DNA from: Deltaproteobacteria bacterium
Lineage (GTDB): Bacteria > Desulfobacterota > Desulfobacteria > Desulfobacterales > Desulfosarcinaceae
Direction of reading: 5' to 3'
DNA: 64,000 nt
Assembly: GCA_020444075.1 (NCBI GenBank)
Contig: JAHLLR010000008.1
Location: forward strand, 43,746-107,745
Shown: positions 33,831 to 43,138 of the stretch, in pieces
How positions within the stretch are numbered: the first letter of the stretch is position 1
Layout: each line of letters opens with the position of its first letter
Notes under the pieces: model-generated
Told to the model about the DNA's origin: nothing
The model's input: only the letters and a program-made list of their open reading frames with translations
Databases searched by the model: none
Program-made: the position numbers and the translations under genes

Positions 33831-35132
33831 ATGAATATTTTCCATTTCGCTTATAATTTCTTAGCATCAGGACTTTCCCTGATCGTCCTTCCCGCGACCT
33901 GGTGCCACGAGAGGAAGGAACCGGAACGGAAGGCGGCACTAAGCCAGCGGCTGGGATATGGTTTACCTCGCCTGGATCCGGCCATGTCCGTGCGCCCCCT
34001 GATATGGATTCATGCCGTTTCCGTGGGCGAAGTGAAGGCGGCCGAAGCCATCGTCAGCGCCCTGGACTTCTCCCGCACCCCAGCCTCAATTCTAATTACC
34101 ACCACGACGATGACCGGCCAGCGATACGCCCGCAGGCAGTTTGACGGCCGGGCCAGCGTGCGATTCGCGCCGGTGGACCTATGGGGCTCCATCGGACGCT
34201 TTCTGTCCGCTTACCACCCGGATCTGCTGGTCTGCATGGAGACGGAAATCTGGCCCAACTGGATTGTTAAAGCCCATGGGGCCGGGATTAAAACGGTGTT
34301 TGTCAACGGCCGTATTTCTGACCGGTCAATTCGCTCGTATCGGAAGATCAAGAGGCTGATGAAGCCTGTTCTGGAGAAGGTGGACGCCTTCAGCATGATC
34401 TCCGAAGCGGATGCCCGGCGGATCGTCTCCCTGGGCGCACCGGCCCATCGGGTCCAAATCAACGGCAATGCGAAGATGGACGCCCCGGAGGTTGATTGGA
34501 ATGACGCCGTGATTCAAGATTTAAAGCGGCTGTATGCAGTGGATGAAACCACCCCGGTATTCATCGCGGGAAGTGTTCGCGGGGTGGAGGCGGATATTTT
34601 GATGGATGTTTATGACCGGCTGGCAATACAGGTTCCGGGCCTGGTCTTCATCCTTGCGCCGCGACACATCAACAAGTCATCCCGGATCGCGGAAACGGCG
34701 CGCGCAAAAGGGATCGAATGGCAATACCGCACTGAACTGGGAAGAACCGGGGCCGGACGGTCCGCACCGGTAGTGATCCTGGACACTATCGGTGAATTGC
34801 GCCATGTCTACAGCCTCGCTTCGGTGGTATTTTGCGGAGCAAGCCTCGTACCGCTTGGCGGGCAGAATGTATTGGAGGCCGCGGTGTGGGCCAAGCCGGT
34901 CCTCTTCGGTCCCTCCATGGAGGACTTCGAAGAAGCCAGAACCCTGCTCGAAACCTTCGGCGGCGGAATCTGTGTGAGAGACGCAGGGGAACTGGCCGAC
35001 CGGGCCATCCATTTGCTGACCCATCCCGAAGAGGCCCGCCGAATGGGCCGTCTGGCGAAAAGGGCGGTGCTTTCCAACCAGGGATCCGCCCGGCGCCACG
35101 CGCAGGTGGTCAGGGAGTTGCTGCCCAGGTAA
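33831..35132 (+). CDS. waaA: 3-deoxy-D-manno-octulosonic acid (KDO) transferase
   Basis: The 433-aa glycosyltransferase attaches KDO to lipid A precursor at the inner membrane. An N-terminal helix anchors it (residues 5-22); PLIWIHAVSVGEVKAAEAI near 58, ETEIWPNWIVKAHGAGIKTV near 135, FIAGSVRGVEADILM near 242 and FCGASLVPLGGQNVLEAA near 335 are typical WaaA/KdtA stretches. It lies 20 bases after the LpoA-like gene on the same strand, so the pair probably share a transcript. It converges with pfkA, whose stop is 11 bases away. Confidence 0.93.
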   Translation: MNIFHFAYNFLASGLSLIVLPATWCHERKEPERKAALSQRLGYGLPRLDPAMSVRPLIWIHAVSVGEVKAAEAIVSALDFSRTPASILITTTTMTGQRYARRQFDGRASVRFAPVDLWGSIGRFLSAYHPDLLVCMETEIWPNWIVKAHGAGIKTVFVNGRISDRSIRSYRKIKRLMKPVLEKVDAFSMISEADARRIVSLGAPAHRVQINGNAKMDAPEVDWNDAVIQDLKRLYAVDETTPVFIAGSVRGVEADILMDVYDRLAIQVPGLVFILAPRHINKSSRIAETARAKGIEWQYRTELGRTGAGRSAPVVILDTIGELRHVYSLASVVFCGASLVPLGGQNVLEAAVWAKPVLFGPSMEDFEEARTLLETFGGGICVRDAGELADRAIHLLTHPEEARRMGRLAKRAVLSNQGSARRHAQVVRELLPR

Positions 35133-35143
35133 CCGGTCCGCGG

Positions 35144-36475
35144 TCAGGAGGGTTCATTTTTAAGCGATGGCTGACCGGTGGATTCCAATACCGTTGTCCA
35201 CAGCTTTCCGTTGGGACGAACCTGTTTTCTCCTGCCCGCCGTGGCTTCCATGGGTAAATGCACAAAATGGTTGTTCCAGTGGCCGATGACCAGCTTGGTT
35301 TTTCCCGCCATCCCCGCATGCACCGCATCTCTGCCCAGAAAACCGCAGAACACGCTGTCATTGGCATTGGCCGGAAGGCTGCGAATCATGTAGCTGGGAT
35401 CGATATATTTGATGTTCAACGGTATGTTCTTTTCGGTAAAGTGAGCCTTGATGGCCTCCTTTAGAAATGGACCGATGTCATTGAGCCGTATGTTTCCGGA
35501 GGGATCCCGACGCTCATCCACATTTTCGAAAAATTTCTGCCCGGCCCCCTCGGCCACCACGATTACCGCATGGCCCCGGCTGGTTACTCTGGCCTGTAGA
35601 GCGGCCATCAATCCTTTGGGCCCCTCAAGGTCGAAGTCAACTTCAGGAATCAAAACAAAATTGGCATCCTGCTGGGCCAGAGCTGCCGTGGCGGCAATAA
35701 AACCGGAGTGCCGTCCCATGAGCTTGATGAGGCCCACGCCGTTAGGGTAGGCGATGGCCTCGTTATGGGCGCTCTGAATGGCCATGCGGGCGACATCCAC
35801 CGCCGTGTCAAATCCGAAGGAGCGGGAGACCAGGTGAATATCGTTGTCGATGGTTTTAGGGATGCCTACCACGCTGATTTTCAGACTCCGCTGGGAGATG
35901 GTATCGGCAATCTTGGATGCGGCCATAAGGGTGCCGTCACCGCCCACCATGAACAGGATGCCGATATTGTTCACCTCCAGGCAGTCCACCACCCGATCGA
36001 TGTCCTGTGCCCCCCGCGACGATCCGAGAATGGAACCGCCCATGTTCATAATGGTGGTCACCCGGGCCGGTGTCAGGTCCAGAAAATCGCGGTTGTACTC
36101 AGGAATAAAGCCCTCCAGACCGTGGCGTACGCCGTAGATGATTTTTACGCCGTAACGGTAGTGCAGTTCGAGTACAATGGCGCGGATGATGTCGTTCAGC
36201 CCGGGACACAGGCCTCCGCAGGTGGCAATGGCGCACCTGAGTTTGGAAGCATCGAAATAGACCTTCCGCCGTGGACCGGCCACTTCGAAGGCCGGTGGCG
36301 ACATGCCTTTTGCAAACATTGCTTCAATATTCGCCCGCTTGATATTGATCATCACCTGATCTTCATCGGAAACGAACAGGTGGTGAATCCCGCCATGCTC
36401 TTCCTTCAACATCGGCGACGGAATTTTGGCTTCACCCAGTGTCCGAATGCGGGTTTCGATGGTTTCTTGATTCAT
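35144..36475 (-). CDS. pfkA: ATP-dependent 6-phosphofructokinase, long (group III) type
   Basis: The ATG at 36475 (MNQETIETRIRTLGEAK) has AAGGAG at five bases and gives 443 aa. The catalytic region reads TCGGLCPGLND near 86, VGGDGTLMAA near 176, GIPKTIDNDI near 203, and LMGRHSGFIAA near 252. GGDGT points to ATP rather than pyrophosphate as donor, while the Lys in PKTIDND is the plant/trypanosome-like group III mark. It is transcribed after kdsD with a gap of 16 bases. Confidence 0.88.
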   Translation of the reverse strand: MNQETIETRIRTLGEAKIPSPMLKEEHGGIHHLFVSDEDQVMINIKRANIEAMFAKGMSPPAFEVAGPRRKVYFDASKLRCAIATCGGLCPGLNDIIRAIVLELHYRYGVKIIYGVRHGLEGFIPEYNRDFLDLTPARVTTIMNMGGSILGSSRGAQDIDRVVDCLEVNNIGILFMVGGDGTLMAASKIADTISQRSLKISVVGIPKTIDNDIHLVSRSFGFDTAVDVARMAIQSAHNEAIAYPNGVGLIKLMGRHSGFIAATAALAQQDANFVLIPEVDFDLEGPKGLMAALQARVTSRGHAVIVVAEGAGQKFFENVDERRDPSGNIRLNDIGPFLKEAIKAHFTEKNIPLNIKYIDPSYMIRSLPANANDSVFCGFLGRDAVHAGMAGKTKLVIGHWNNHFVHLPMEATAGRRKQVRPNGKLWTTVLESTGQPSLKNEPS

Positions 36476-36491
36476 GAAGGCTCCTTGCAGG

Positions 36492-37496
36492 TTATCCATT
36501 CAGATGAGGCCTTTTTTCAGGATCGACCCCATTAAACTTGAATTCCCCTTTGCCTAAAATGTCATGCAGGTGCAGGATGCCCAGCACCCGGCGATCATTG
36601 TCGATGATTGGCAGAACGGTGATTTCATGCTGCTCCATAATGGTGAGGGCATCATAGGCAGGCGTCTGGGAAAAGGCATGCAGGGGCGAGGGGGTCATCT
36701 CCGCGGTCAGCGACTGCTCGAAAACCGTTTTCTTCTGGGCAATCATCCGCCGGAGATCACCGTCGGTGAGAATACCCGCCAGTCGCTGATCTTCGCCGAC
36801 GATGATCAGGGCACCCAACCCGTGCCGGTCCATCTCTTCCACGGCTTCCTGCATGGATACCGATGTCGTGGCGGTGGGAACGGACTTGCCGGTGAACATG
36901 ATGTCCTTCACTTGTCTGAACAGGCGCTGACCCAGCGCTCCGCCGGGATGAAATCGCTTGAAATCACTTGTCTTGAATTGCTTCTTGTTGATCAGCACCA
37001 CGGCCAGCGCATCTCCCATGGCCAGCAGGGCGGTGGTGCTGGCTGTCGGTGCCAGACCCAGGGGACAGGCCTCTTTTTCCACGCCCACATCGATGATGAT
37101 GTCACTGTGTTTGGCCAGGGTGGACGCCGGGTTTCCCGTCATGGAGATGACGGTGCACCCGATGTCGCGGATGCTGGGCATCAGTATGTTCAGTTCATCG
37201 GTCTCGCCACTGTAGGACATGGCCAGAAAGACATCTTCGGGGCCGACGATTCCCAGGTCACCGTGCATGGCCTCCACCGGGTGCAGAAACAGCGACCGCG
37301 TACCGGTGCTGTTCAGGGTGGCGGCGATTTTCCGGCCGATGATGCCGGATTTTCCAATACCACTGACAATGACCCGGCCGGTTGCCTTCAGGATGACTTC
37401 CACCATCTGCTCGAAGCGGTGGTCGAGACGATCGATCAATTTTAAAACACCATCTGCTTCAATCTGCAGAACCTGGCTTGCTTCATCTAAGATCAT
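36492..37496 (-). CDS. kdsD: Arabinose 5-phosphate isomerase
   Basis: The 334-aa protein has an N-terminal SIS domain (VIVSGIGKSGIIGRKIAATL, LHPVEAMHGDLGIV, AMSYSGETDEL) and a C-terminal CBS pair (from about 208; MFTGKSVPTATTSVS and EMTPSPLHAFSQTPAYDAL), the KdsD/KpsF layout. It converts ribulose 5-phosphate to arabinose 5-phosphate, the first step to KDO, which WaaA encoded just across uses. AGGA lies ten bases before the ATG. The pfkA gene follows on the same strand. Confidence 0.93.
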   Translation of the reverse strand: MILDEASQVLQIEADGVLKLIDRLDHRFEQMVEVILKATGRVIVSGIGKSGIIGRKIAATLNSTGTRSLFLHPVEAMHGDLGIVGPEDVFLAMSYSGETDELNILMPSIRDIGCTVISMTGNPASTLAKHSDIIIDVGVEKEACPLGLAPTASTTALLAMGDALAVVLINKKQFKTSDFKRFHPGGALGQRLFRQVKDIMFTGKSVPTATTSVSMQEAVEEMDRHGLGALIIVGEDQRLAGILTDGDLRRMIAQKKTVFEQSLTAEMTPSPLHAFSQTPAYDALTIMEQHEITVLPIIDNDRRVLGILHLHDILGKGEFKFNGVDPEKRPHLNG

Positions 37497-38010
37497 TACT
37501 CAAAATTCCTGTTTGATGATTGCGACGGGTGACTTGATGGGTGCGTCCGACGCTTTGGTGAACTGGATTGGCAGCCCTCTGTAAATGGATTTCAGGTTGA
37601 CCAACAATAGCCCATTTGCCTGAAAAGTCAATTAATCTCATGGCCGCGGAAAGGGTATGGTTCCTATGTGATTCATGTCAACCACCGGATCGAATGGCCG
37701 CCGGATTGTGGATGATATCGGGCCGCTCCCTGATGAACGTAAGGAAAAAATTTTTATTAATTTTGATCGGTCGCTGGATTTTTTTCGGAAGGCGATTATT
37801 TTGCACCTGTCCGGCTGAAATATAAAGTTGTTGATTTCAATCGGTGATTTTTGTAGTTTGAGGGCAACTTCTCTTGCCCAGCTCCATATCAGCGACTGAC
37901 ATTTGGCTCCTGAAGCTGAATTTCCCATTATTCCGTTCCACTGTTTTTAATCAAAACCCTGAAAAAGAGATCTATCCCCAAAAAATCCCAATGCATGGAA
38001 AGGAGTTGCC
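37497..38010. other. Divergent intergenic region, no gene recognised
   Basis: About 514 bases lie between kdsD and the OmpA-like lipoprotein gene. Parts near 37740-37850 are AT-rich and could hold promoters for both sides, but no -35/-10 pair is convincing. A small hairpin, GGGCAA (37862) with TTGCCC (37874), is present and lacks a T-run. Confidence 0.35.
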
Positions 38011-39354
38011 ATGAAACACCCTGTTTTCAAGCTTGCCTTTATGTTGACGGTTGCGATGTTGTTGAGTGCCTGTGCCACGTCCTACGAGCCGGTACCCCCG
38101 ATTACCCCGGTGGGTGTCGATGCGGGTGGATATGCCCTTAAGGCGCAGAATATGCTTGTCATTCTGGATGCTTCTTCATCCATGGATAAGGGTTATCAGC
38201 AGTGGAAGAAGCTCGATATCGCCACATCCGTGGTCGGCAGCCTGGCCCAAACCATTCCGGCGGATATGGGGATTAAAAGCGGACTGCGCATTTTCGGGGG
38301 AGATCCCGATCTGACCCGGAAAAGCTCAACGTTGATCGTTGATATGGGCGACTTTGACAAGGCCGCCTTTGCCAAGGGGCTCTCGACGGTTTCCGCGGCC
38401 GGCGGCCCGAGTCCTCTGGGAAATGCCGTTTCCGCCATTACCACGGACCTGGAAGGATTCCAGGGAAAAACGGCCTTGATCATCGTTTCCGACGCTGCGG
38501 ATATGGGTACCCAACCGCCGGCATCGGCAACGGCTGTTAAAGAGCAATTAGGTGATTCGCTCTGCGTCTATCCCATTCTGATAGGCGACGACGCCGATGG
38601 CAAGAAACTGATGGACGAACTCGCCCGCATCGGCGGCTGCGGATTTGCCACCACCGCCGACGACCTGGCCGGCGGTCAGCAGATGGCCGACTATGTGCGC
38701 AAGGTTTTTATCGGCGAGATGATGGACCGCGACGGCGACGGTGTCGCCGATGCCATGGACCAATGCCCGGGGACGCCTGCCGGTGTGAAGGTCGATGCGG
38801 CGGGCTGCCCGCTGGACAGCGACAAGGACGGCGTGCCGGATTACCTGGACAAATGCCCGGGGACGCCTGCCGGCGTGAAAGTGGATTCTACCGGCTGTCC
38901 GCTGGACAGTGATGGTGACGGTGTGCCGGATTCGTTGGACAAGTGTCCGGGAACGCCTGCCGGCGTGAAGGTGGATGCCTCCGGCTGCCCCATTTCTGTG
39001 TTGGGGGCGGGAGCTGCGACGTGGACGTTTAATAACATAAATTTCGAAGTGTCCAAGGCAGATATCAAATCCTCTTCCTATGGCATTCTGGATGAAATTG
39101 TTGCAGCCCTTAAGTCTCGTCCCGCGTTGAAGGTTCTGGTCGAAGGCCATACCGATAGCTCCGGCGCCCGCGCCTTCAACATGGATCTGTCCAAGCGACG
39201 AGCCCAGGCTGTCGTGGATTATCTGGTGGGTAAAGGCATTTCCCCGTCCCGGCTTTCGGCCCAGGGATACGGGCCGGATCGCCCCATCGCCGACAATGCG
39301 ACCAAGCTGGGCCGTTCCAAGAACCGTCGGGTTCAGTTCACCAAGGTCGATTGA
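38011..39354 (+). CDS. OmpA-family lipoprotein with VWA domain and thrombospondin type 3 repeats
   Basis: The 447-aa protein starts with a lipoprotein signal (MKHPVFKLAFMLTVAMLLSA, then CATS; Cys near 21). Residues 45-235 form a von Willebrand A domain with the metal motif DASSSMDKG. Residues about 239-328 are three 30-aa calcium-binding TSP3 repeats (DxDxDGVxDxxDxCPGTPAG). The C-terminal 115 residues are an OmpA peptidoglycan-binding domain (VLVEGHTDSSGARAFNMDLS, RAQAVVDYLV, GRSKNRRVQF). It likely links outer membrane and cell wall. AAGGAG is five bases before the ATG. Confidence 0.92.
   Translation: MKHPVFKLAFMLTVAMLLSACATSYEPVPPITPVGVDAGGYALKAQNMLVILDASSSMDKGYQQWKKLDIATSVVGSLAQTIPADMGIKSGLRIFGGDPDLTRKSSTLIVDMGDFDKAAFAKGLSTVSAAGGPSPLGNAVSAITTDLEGFQGKTALIIVSDAADMGTQPPASATAVKEQLGDSLCVYPILIGDDADGKKLMDELARIGGCGFATTADDLAGGQQMADYVRKVFIGEMMDRDGDGVADAMDQCPGTPAGVKVDAAGCPLDSDKDGVPDYLDKCPGTPAGVKVDSTGCPLDSDGDGVPDSLDKCPGTPAGVKVDASGCPISVLGAGAATWTFNNINFEVSKADIKSSSYGILDEIVAALKSRPALKVLVEGHTDSSGARAFNMDLSKRRAQAVVDYLVGKGISPSRLSAQGYGPDRPIADNATKLGRSKNRRVQFTKVD
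38725..38994 (+). repeat. Three in-frame 90-bp tandem repeats
   Basis: Units start at 38725, 38815 and 38905 and encode the TSP3 segments of the OmpA-family lipoprotein. The stretch around CCCGGGGACGCCTGCCGG is almost the same in units 1 and 2, so copy number could vary by slippage. Confidence 0.85.
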
Positions 39355-39372
39355 TCAATTGACTATTGTAAG

Positions 39373-39423
39373 TGGCTGCCGCCTGCGGCCCGGAGGTACG
39401 CTTTCCGGGTTGCGGGGCAGCCA
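39373..39423. other. Imperfect hairpin between two lipoprotein genes
   Basis: TGGCTGCC (39373-39380) pairs with GGCAGCCA (39416-39423), and an inner CCCGGA pairs with TCCGGG. No T-run follows. It may be a 3'-end hairpin of the OmpA-family mRNA that allows partial read-through to the next gene. Confidence 0.4.
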
Positions 39424-39452
39424 TGAATCCAACTTTTGTGGAGTAATGACGA

Positions 39453-40145
39453 ATGCCTGACAGAGACAGTCGACCCAAAAATCCGTCCGCGTCATTCAAA
39501 TGCAGCCGGGCAATGCGTGTCGCGGTGCTGATGACGGCGGTTCTCCTGTTGGCCGCCGGCTGCCAGACCACCTACTACGCCGTCTGGGAGAAGTTGGGCA
39601 AGGAGAAGCGCCACCTGCTGAAAGACAATGTTGAAAAGGTCCGCGAAGACCAGGCCGAGGCGTCTGAACAATTCGCCAGCGTCGTGGAACGCATCAAGGC
39701 CATGTATGGCTTTGAGGGCGGCGAGCTGGAAGATGTCTATGAAAAACTCAGTATGGACTACCGGGCCTGTGAAGAACGGGCCGATGCCGTGCGTGACCGC
39801 ATCGATAAGGTCGAACGCATCGCCGCTGACCTGTTTAAAGAGTGGGAGGCGGAAATTGCCACCATCGAAAATGTTAAGTTTAAATCCAAAAGCCGGGTGT
39901 CTTTGGAGGACACCCGCAACCGGTTTGCCCGGCTGCAGCGTTCCATGGCCCGTGCGGAAGCGTCCATGAAACCGGTGCTCACCAACCTGCAGGATTATGT
40001 GCTCTATCTCAAACACAACCTCAACGCCCAGGCGGTCACTTCCCTGAGAAAAGAGGTGGCGGACATCGAAGCCGACGTTTCTTCCCTGATTGCGGATATG
40101 AATCGTTCCATCAAAGAGGCCGATGCATTTGTGAAAACCATGTAG
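39453..40145 (+). CDS. DUF2959 lipoprotein
   Basis: The 230-aa protein begins with a basic stretch and hydrophobic core ending in a lipobox (VLLLAAGCQTTYYAVWEKLG, Cys near 37). The mature part is almost all helical and charged (KDNVEKVREDQAEASEQF; LKHNLNAQAVTSLRKEVADI), in line with the DUF2959 family of periplasmic lipoproteins of unknown function. GTGGAG lies nine bases before the ATG at 39453; a start at 39513 would also leave a valid signal peptide. mscS follows about 100 bases later. Confidence 0.8.
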   Translation: MPDRDSRPKNPSASFKCSRAMRVAVLMTAVLLLAAGCQTTYYAVWEKLGKEKRHLLKDNVEKVREDQAEASEQFASVVERIKAMYGFEGGELEDVYEKLSMDYRACEERADAVRDRIDKVERIAADLFKEWEAEIATIENVKFKSKSRVSLEDTRNRFARLQRSMARAEASMKPVLTNLQDYVLYLKHNLNAQAVTSLRKEVADIEADVSSLIADMNRSIKEADAFVKTM

Positions 40146-40248
40146 GCCGTATTCAATCCATACAGGATTGCAGGTCCAACTCAACCACGGAATGGTCCGA
40201 TGAAACGCCTATGTCGGAACCGGTAACAAGAGGAAAGGAATCTTTAAA

Positions 40249-41082
40249 ATGGAAGCGATGCTCGACAAAATTTATCAACTGTTGACGGTCTACGGATTGA
40301 AGGTCCTGGCCGCCCTGGCGATTTTTTTCATCGGGCGATGGGTGGCCGGCGGCGTGCGGAAACTGGTGGAGCGCATCATGACCAAGGGCAAGGTCGAGCA
40401 CACCCTGGTTACCTTCACATCCAACATGGCCTACATCGGCCTGCTGGTATTTATCGTCATTGCCGCCCTGGGGCAGCTGGGTATCCAGACGACCTCTTTT
40501 ATTGCCATTCTCGGTGCTGCCGGCCTGGCTGTCGGCCTGGCCCTTCAGGGAGCCTTGTCCAATTTTGCCGCCGGATTTCTGCTGATCATATTCCGGCCCT
40601 TCAAAGTGGGTGACCTCATTGAAGCTGCCGGCGTGTTCGGCGTGGTGGAGGCCATCCAGATCTTCACCACCCAATTGAAAACCGCCGACAACAAGACCGT
40701 CATCGTCCCCAATGCCAAGCTTACCGACGATAACATCGTCAACTGGACGGTCAAGGGAACCCGCCGCGTGGACATGGTGTTCGGCATCGGATACGATGAC
40801 GATATCGACAAGGCCCGATCGTTGATGGCCGATATCATCGCCGAAGACAGTCGGATCTTAAAGACGCCCGAACCCCAGATTTCCGTCTCCGAACTGGCCG
40901 ACAGCAGTGTGAATTTCGTGGTGCGTCCCTGGGTCAAGGTGGAAGACTACTGGGGGGTTTTCTTCGATCTGACCGAAAAAATCAAAAAAGCCTTCGACGC
41001 CAACGGGGTGTCCATCCCGTTCCCCCAGCGCGACGTTCATGTCTACCGACATGGTGCCGAGGTGCAGGAAAAAAGTGCTTGA
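40249..41082 (+). CDS. mscS: Small-conductance mechanosensitive channel
   Basis: The 277-aa protein has three N-terminal helices (about 10-32, 55-77, 82-112), of which the third carries the glycine/alanine pore pattern GAAGLAVGLALQGALSNFAA. The beta domain follows (FKVGDLIEAAG, VIVPNAKLTDDNIVNWT). It opens under membrane tension to release solutes in osmotic downshock. AGGAAAGGA precedes the ATG. A terminator follows. Confidence 0.95.
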   Translation: MEAMLDKIYQLLTVYGLKVLAALAIFFIGRWVAGGVRKLVERIMTKGKVEHTLVTFTSNMAYIGLLVFIVIAALGQLGIQTTSFIAILGAAGLAVGLALQGALSNFAAGFLLIIFRPFKVGDLIEAAGVFGVVEAIQIFTTQLKTADNKTVIVPNAKLTDDNIVNWTVKGTRRVDMVFGIGYDDDIDKARSLMADIIAEDSRILKTPEPQISVSELADSSVNFVVRPWVKVEDYWGVFFDLTEKIKKAFDANGVSIPFPQRDVHVYRHGAEVQEKSA

Positions 41083-41120
41083 CAAGCCCATTTGACCTGA
41101 ATATATATCGCTCAATTTTG

Positions 41121-41156
41121 AAAAGGCCGAAGGAACCTTCTTCTTTGGCCTTTTTA
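41121..41156 (+). terminator. Intrinsic terminator after mscS
   Basis: AAAAGGCC (41121-41128) pairs with GGCCTTTT (41148 onward), with an inner GAAGG/CCTTC, and a T-run follows. It starts 39 bases after the mscS stop. Confidence 0.8.
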
Positions 41157-41187
41157 ATTGTCCAGACCATTACGGGAGGTGTTTTCA

Positions 41188-41466
41188 ATGAAATGTACAA
41201 CGGTTCGCAAAGGCATGGAATGTGCCTTCATGACAGCCAAAGGCTGCGGATATAACGGTGGCGTCTGCCTTGAAATCGTAGAGCAGTGCAAAGGATGCAG
41301 CCGCACCCTGGAGATCGCTTCGGGATGGTATTGCGCCGCCTGCCCTGAGCCTTCTACCAAGTGGAAAAACGGGAACTGCAATCTGGCCACGCATGTCAGC
41401 TCGAGCATGGCTGAAACTGCCCAGAAGATCAACCCGCTGAAGGCTTCCAAGCGCTCCAGAAAGTAG
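41188..41466 (+). CDS. PxxKW-family cysteine-rich protein
   Basis: The ATG at 41188 (MKCTTVRKGMECAFMTAKGC) follows GGGAGG at eight bases and gives 92 aa. Eight or more cysteines (CTT, ECAFM, KGCGY, GVCLE, QCKGC, WYCAAC, NCNL) and the PSTKW box mark the PxxKW family of sulfate reducers and relatives. Cysteine spacing suggests a metal site. Function is not known. A strong terminator follows, so it is monocistronic. Confidence 0.85.
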   Translation: MKCTTVRKGMECAFMTAKGCGYNGGVCLEIVEQCKGCSRTLEIASGWYCAACPEPSTKWKNGNCNLATHVSSSMAETAQKINPLKASKRSRK

Positions 41467-41496
41467 TCCATCTGTCGGCCATCCAATCATTGGTCG

Positions 41497-41533
41497 AAAA
41501 CCCCGCCGGCCGAACGAGGTGGCGGGGTTTTTT
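41497..41533 (+). terminator. Intrinsic terminator after the PxxKW gene
   Basis: AACCCCGCC (41499-41507) pairs with GGCGGGGTT (41521-41529), followed by T residues; an A-run on the other side would allow some leftward action as well. Confidence 0.85.
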
Positions 41534-41618
41534 GCGTTGGGTAGCGGTCGCTGGTGCCCCGGCAGGTGATCGAAAGCGATCCCGTACGCATCCTCCTGAT
41601 TTTTAAAGCACTTTTCCC

Positions 41619-41648
41619 TTGACATTTTTTGCATTCAGGAAGTAAATA
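41619..41648 (+). promoter_or_regulatory. Sigma-70-type promoter for the aminotransferase/CLC unit
   Basis: TTGACA (41619-41624) matches the -35 consensus fully, and TAAATA (41643-41648) follows after 18 bases. The leader to the ATG at 41819 would be about 165 nt. Confidence 0.5.
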
Positions 41649-41818
41649 TCCCCTTTATCGTATCAGTCCGTGTGTTGCCGTATCGGTTCCGGAGACTGTT
41701 TTCGGGCACTTGGAATCTTCTGTTGCCGCAATAGACAGGAAAAACCGGTACCGTGCATTCGCCCTATCCCTTTTACCGGTTCCGCGTCCGGATGAAACCC
41801 ATTGAGGATGGATTTTTC

Positions 41819-43135
41819 ATGAATCCTTTAGCCGAACAACTGAATCAGACCATTAAATCCGCCGCCCCCCATGTTTACGACATGCTGTCCGATGTGGGCA
41901 AAAAACTGTTTTTTCCCAAAGGCATCCTGAGCCAGAGCGCCGAAGCCAAAGAAAAAGCCCATGTCATCAACGCCACCATCGGCATCGCCACGGAGGATGG
42001 CCGGACCATGCGGTTTGACAGTGTTATGGCTTCCCTGAACAATATCCGGCCCAGCCAGTCGCTGACCTACGCCCCCTCTTTCGGTATTCCCGCCCTGCGC
42101 AAGCAGTGGCAGTCGGAGATGTTCGAAAAAAATCCGTCCCTGGCCGGAAAGCCGGTGAGTATGCCGGTGGTTACCTGCGGAATTACTCACGGCATCGCCA
42201 CCTTTGCCGATGTCTGGACCAGTCCGGGGGATGTGATAATATTGCCCGAGATGATGTGGGGCAACTACAGCATGATCTTTTCCGTGCGCAAAGATGCCCG
42301 CATCCGCCACTACGAGCTGTTTGCCGAGGATGGCGGGTTCAACCTCGGTGCCTTCGAACAGGCGGTCCGCCAGGAGGCGGCCGACCATCGCAAGATTACG
42401 GTGGTGCTCAACTTCCCCCAGAATCCGTCGGGGTATACCGTTTCGGAGAGGGAAGCGGACGGCATCGTCCGCATCCTTACGGAAACGGCCGCCGCCGGCA
42501 CCTATGTTCTGGCGGTCACCGACGATGCCTATTTCGGTCTTTTTTATGAACCGGAAACGCTTAAGGAATCCCTCTTCGCGAGGTTGTGCGGGGCGCATCC
42601 CGGTATCCTGGCGGTTAAACTCGACGGAGCCACCAAGGAAAATTACGTGTGGGGACTGAGGGTGGGTTTTATTACCTACGGAGGCACCTTCAACGGCGAC
42701 ACGGCTCCCCTTTTCGATGCCCTGGAACGCAAAACGGCAGGGTGCATCCGGGGTACTATTTCCAATGCATCGCACTTGAGCCAGACCATATTGCTCAATT
42801 CCATGCAAAACGAGAAGAACCCTGCCGAAAAGAAATCAAAGTTCGACATCCTCATGGCCCGTGCAAAACGGGTCAAGACCGTCTCTAATGATTCCAAGTA
42901 TGCCGCGGCGTGGGAAGTTTACCCATTCAACTCCGGTTATTTCATGTGCATCCGGCTCAAAACCGTGGATGCGGAGACCCTGCGGGTTCATTTGCTGGAT
43001 CGCTACGGCGTTGGATTGATATCACTGGGTGAATCGAACCTGCGGGTCGCTTTTTCATGCATGGAAGAAGCCGATGTGGAAAAACTGTTCGATACCATCT
43101 TTCAAGGAGTCCAAGACCTGGAAAAAAGCCAATAG
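41819..43135 (+). CDS. PLP-dependent aminotransferase, class I/II fold
   Basis: The ATG at 41819 (MNPLAEQLNQTIKSAAPHVY) has GAGGA ten bases upstream and gives 438 aa. Fold-type I features include TYAPSFGIPALRKQWQSEMF, LNFPQNPSGYTVSERE (about residue 196-211), AVTDDAYFGLFYE, and the PLP lysine in KLDGATKENYVWGLRVGF near 280. Substrate is not predictable. The CLC channel gene starts 3 bases after its stop, so they form an operon. Confidence 0.85.
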   Translation: MNPLAEQLNQTIKSAAPHVYDMLSDVGKKLFFPKGILSQSAEAKEKAHVINATIGIATEDGRTMRFDSVMASLNNIRPSQSLTYAPSFGIPALRKQWQSEMFEKNPSLAGKPVSMPVVTCGITHGIATFADVWTSPGDVIILPEMMWGNYSMIFSVRKDARIRHYELFAEDGGFNLGAFEQAVRQEAADHRKITVVLNFPQNPSGYTVSEREADGIVRILTETAAAGTYVLAVTDDAYFGLFYEPETLKESLFARLCGAHPGILAVKLDGATKENYVWGLRVGFITYGGTFNGDTAPLFDALERKTAGCIRGTISNASHLSQTILLNSMQNEKNPAEKKSKFDILMARAKRVKTVSNDSKYAAAWEVYPFNSGYFMCIRLKTVDAETLRVHLLDRYGVGLISLGESNLRVAFSCMEEADVEKLFDTIFQGVQDLEKSQ

Positions 43136-43138
43136 ATC

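Larger units (their letters stand above)
41467..41818. other. Intergenic region with terminator and promoter
   Basis: The 352 bases contain the terminator of the PxxKW gene (41497-41533) and a near-consensus promoter (41619-41648) for the aminotransferase gene. A GTG-started frame from 41753 in phase with the aminotransferase is not needed. Confidence 0.5.
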
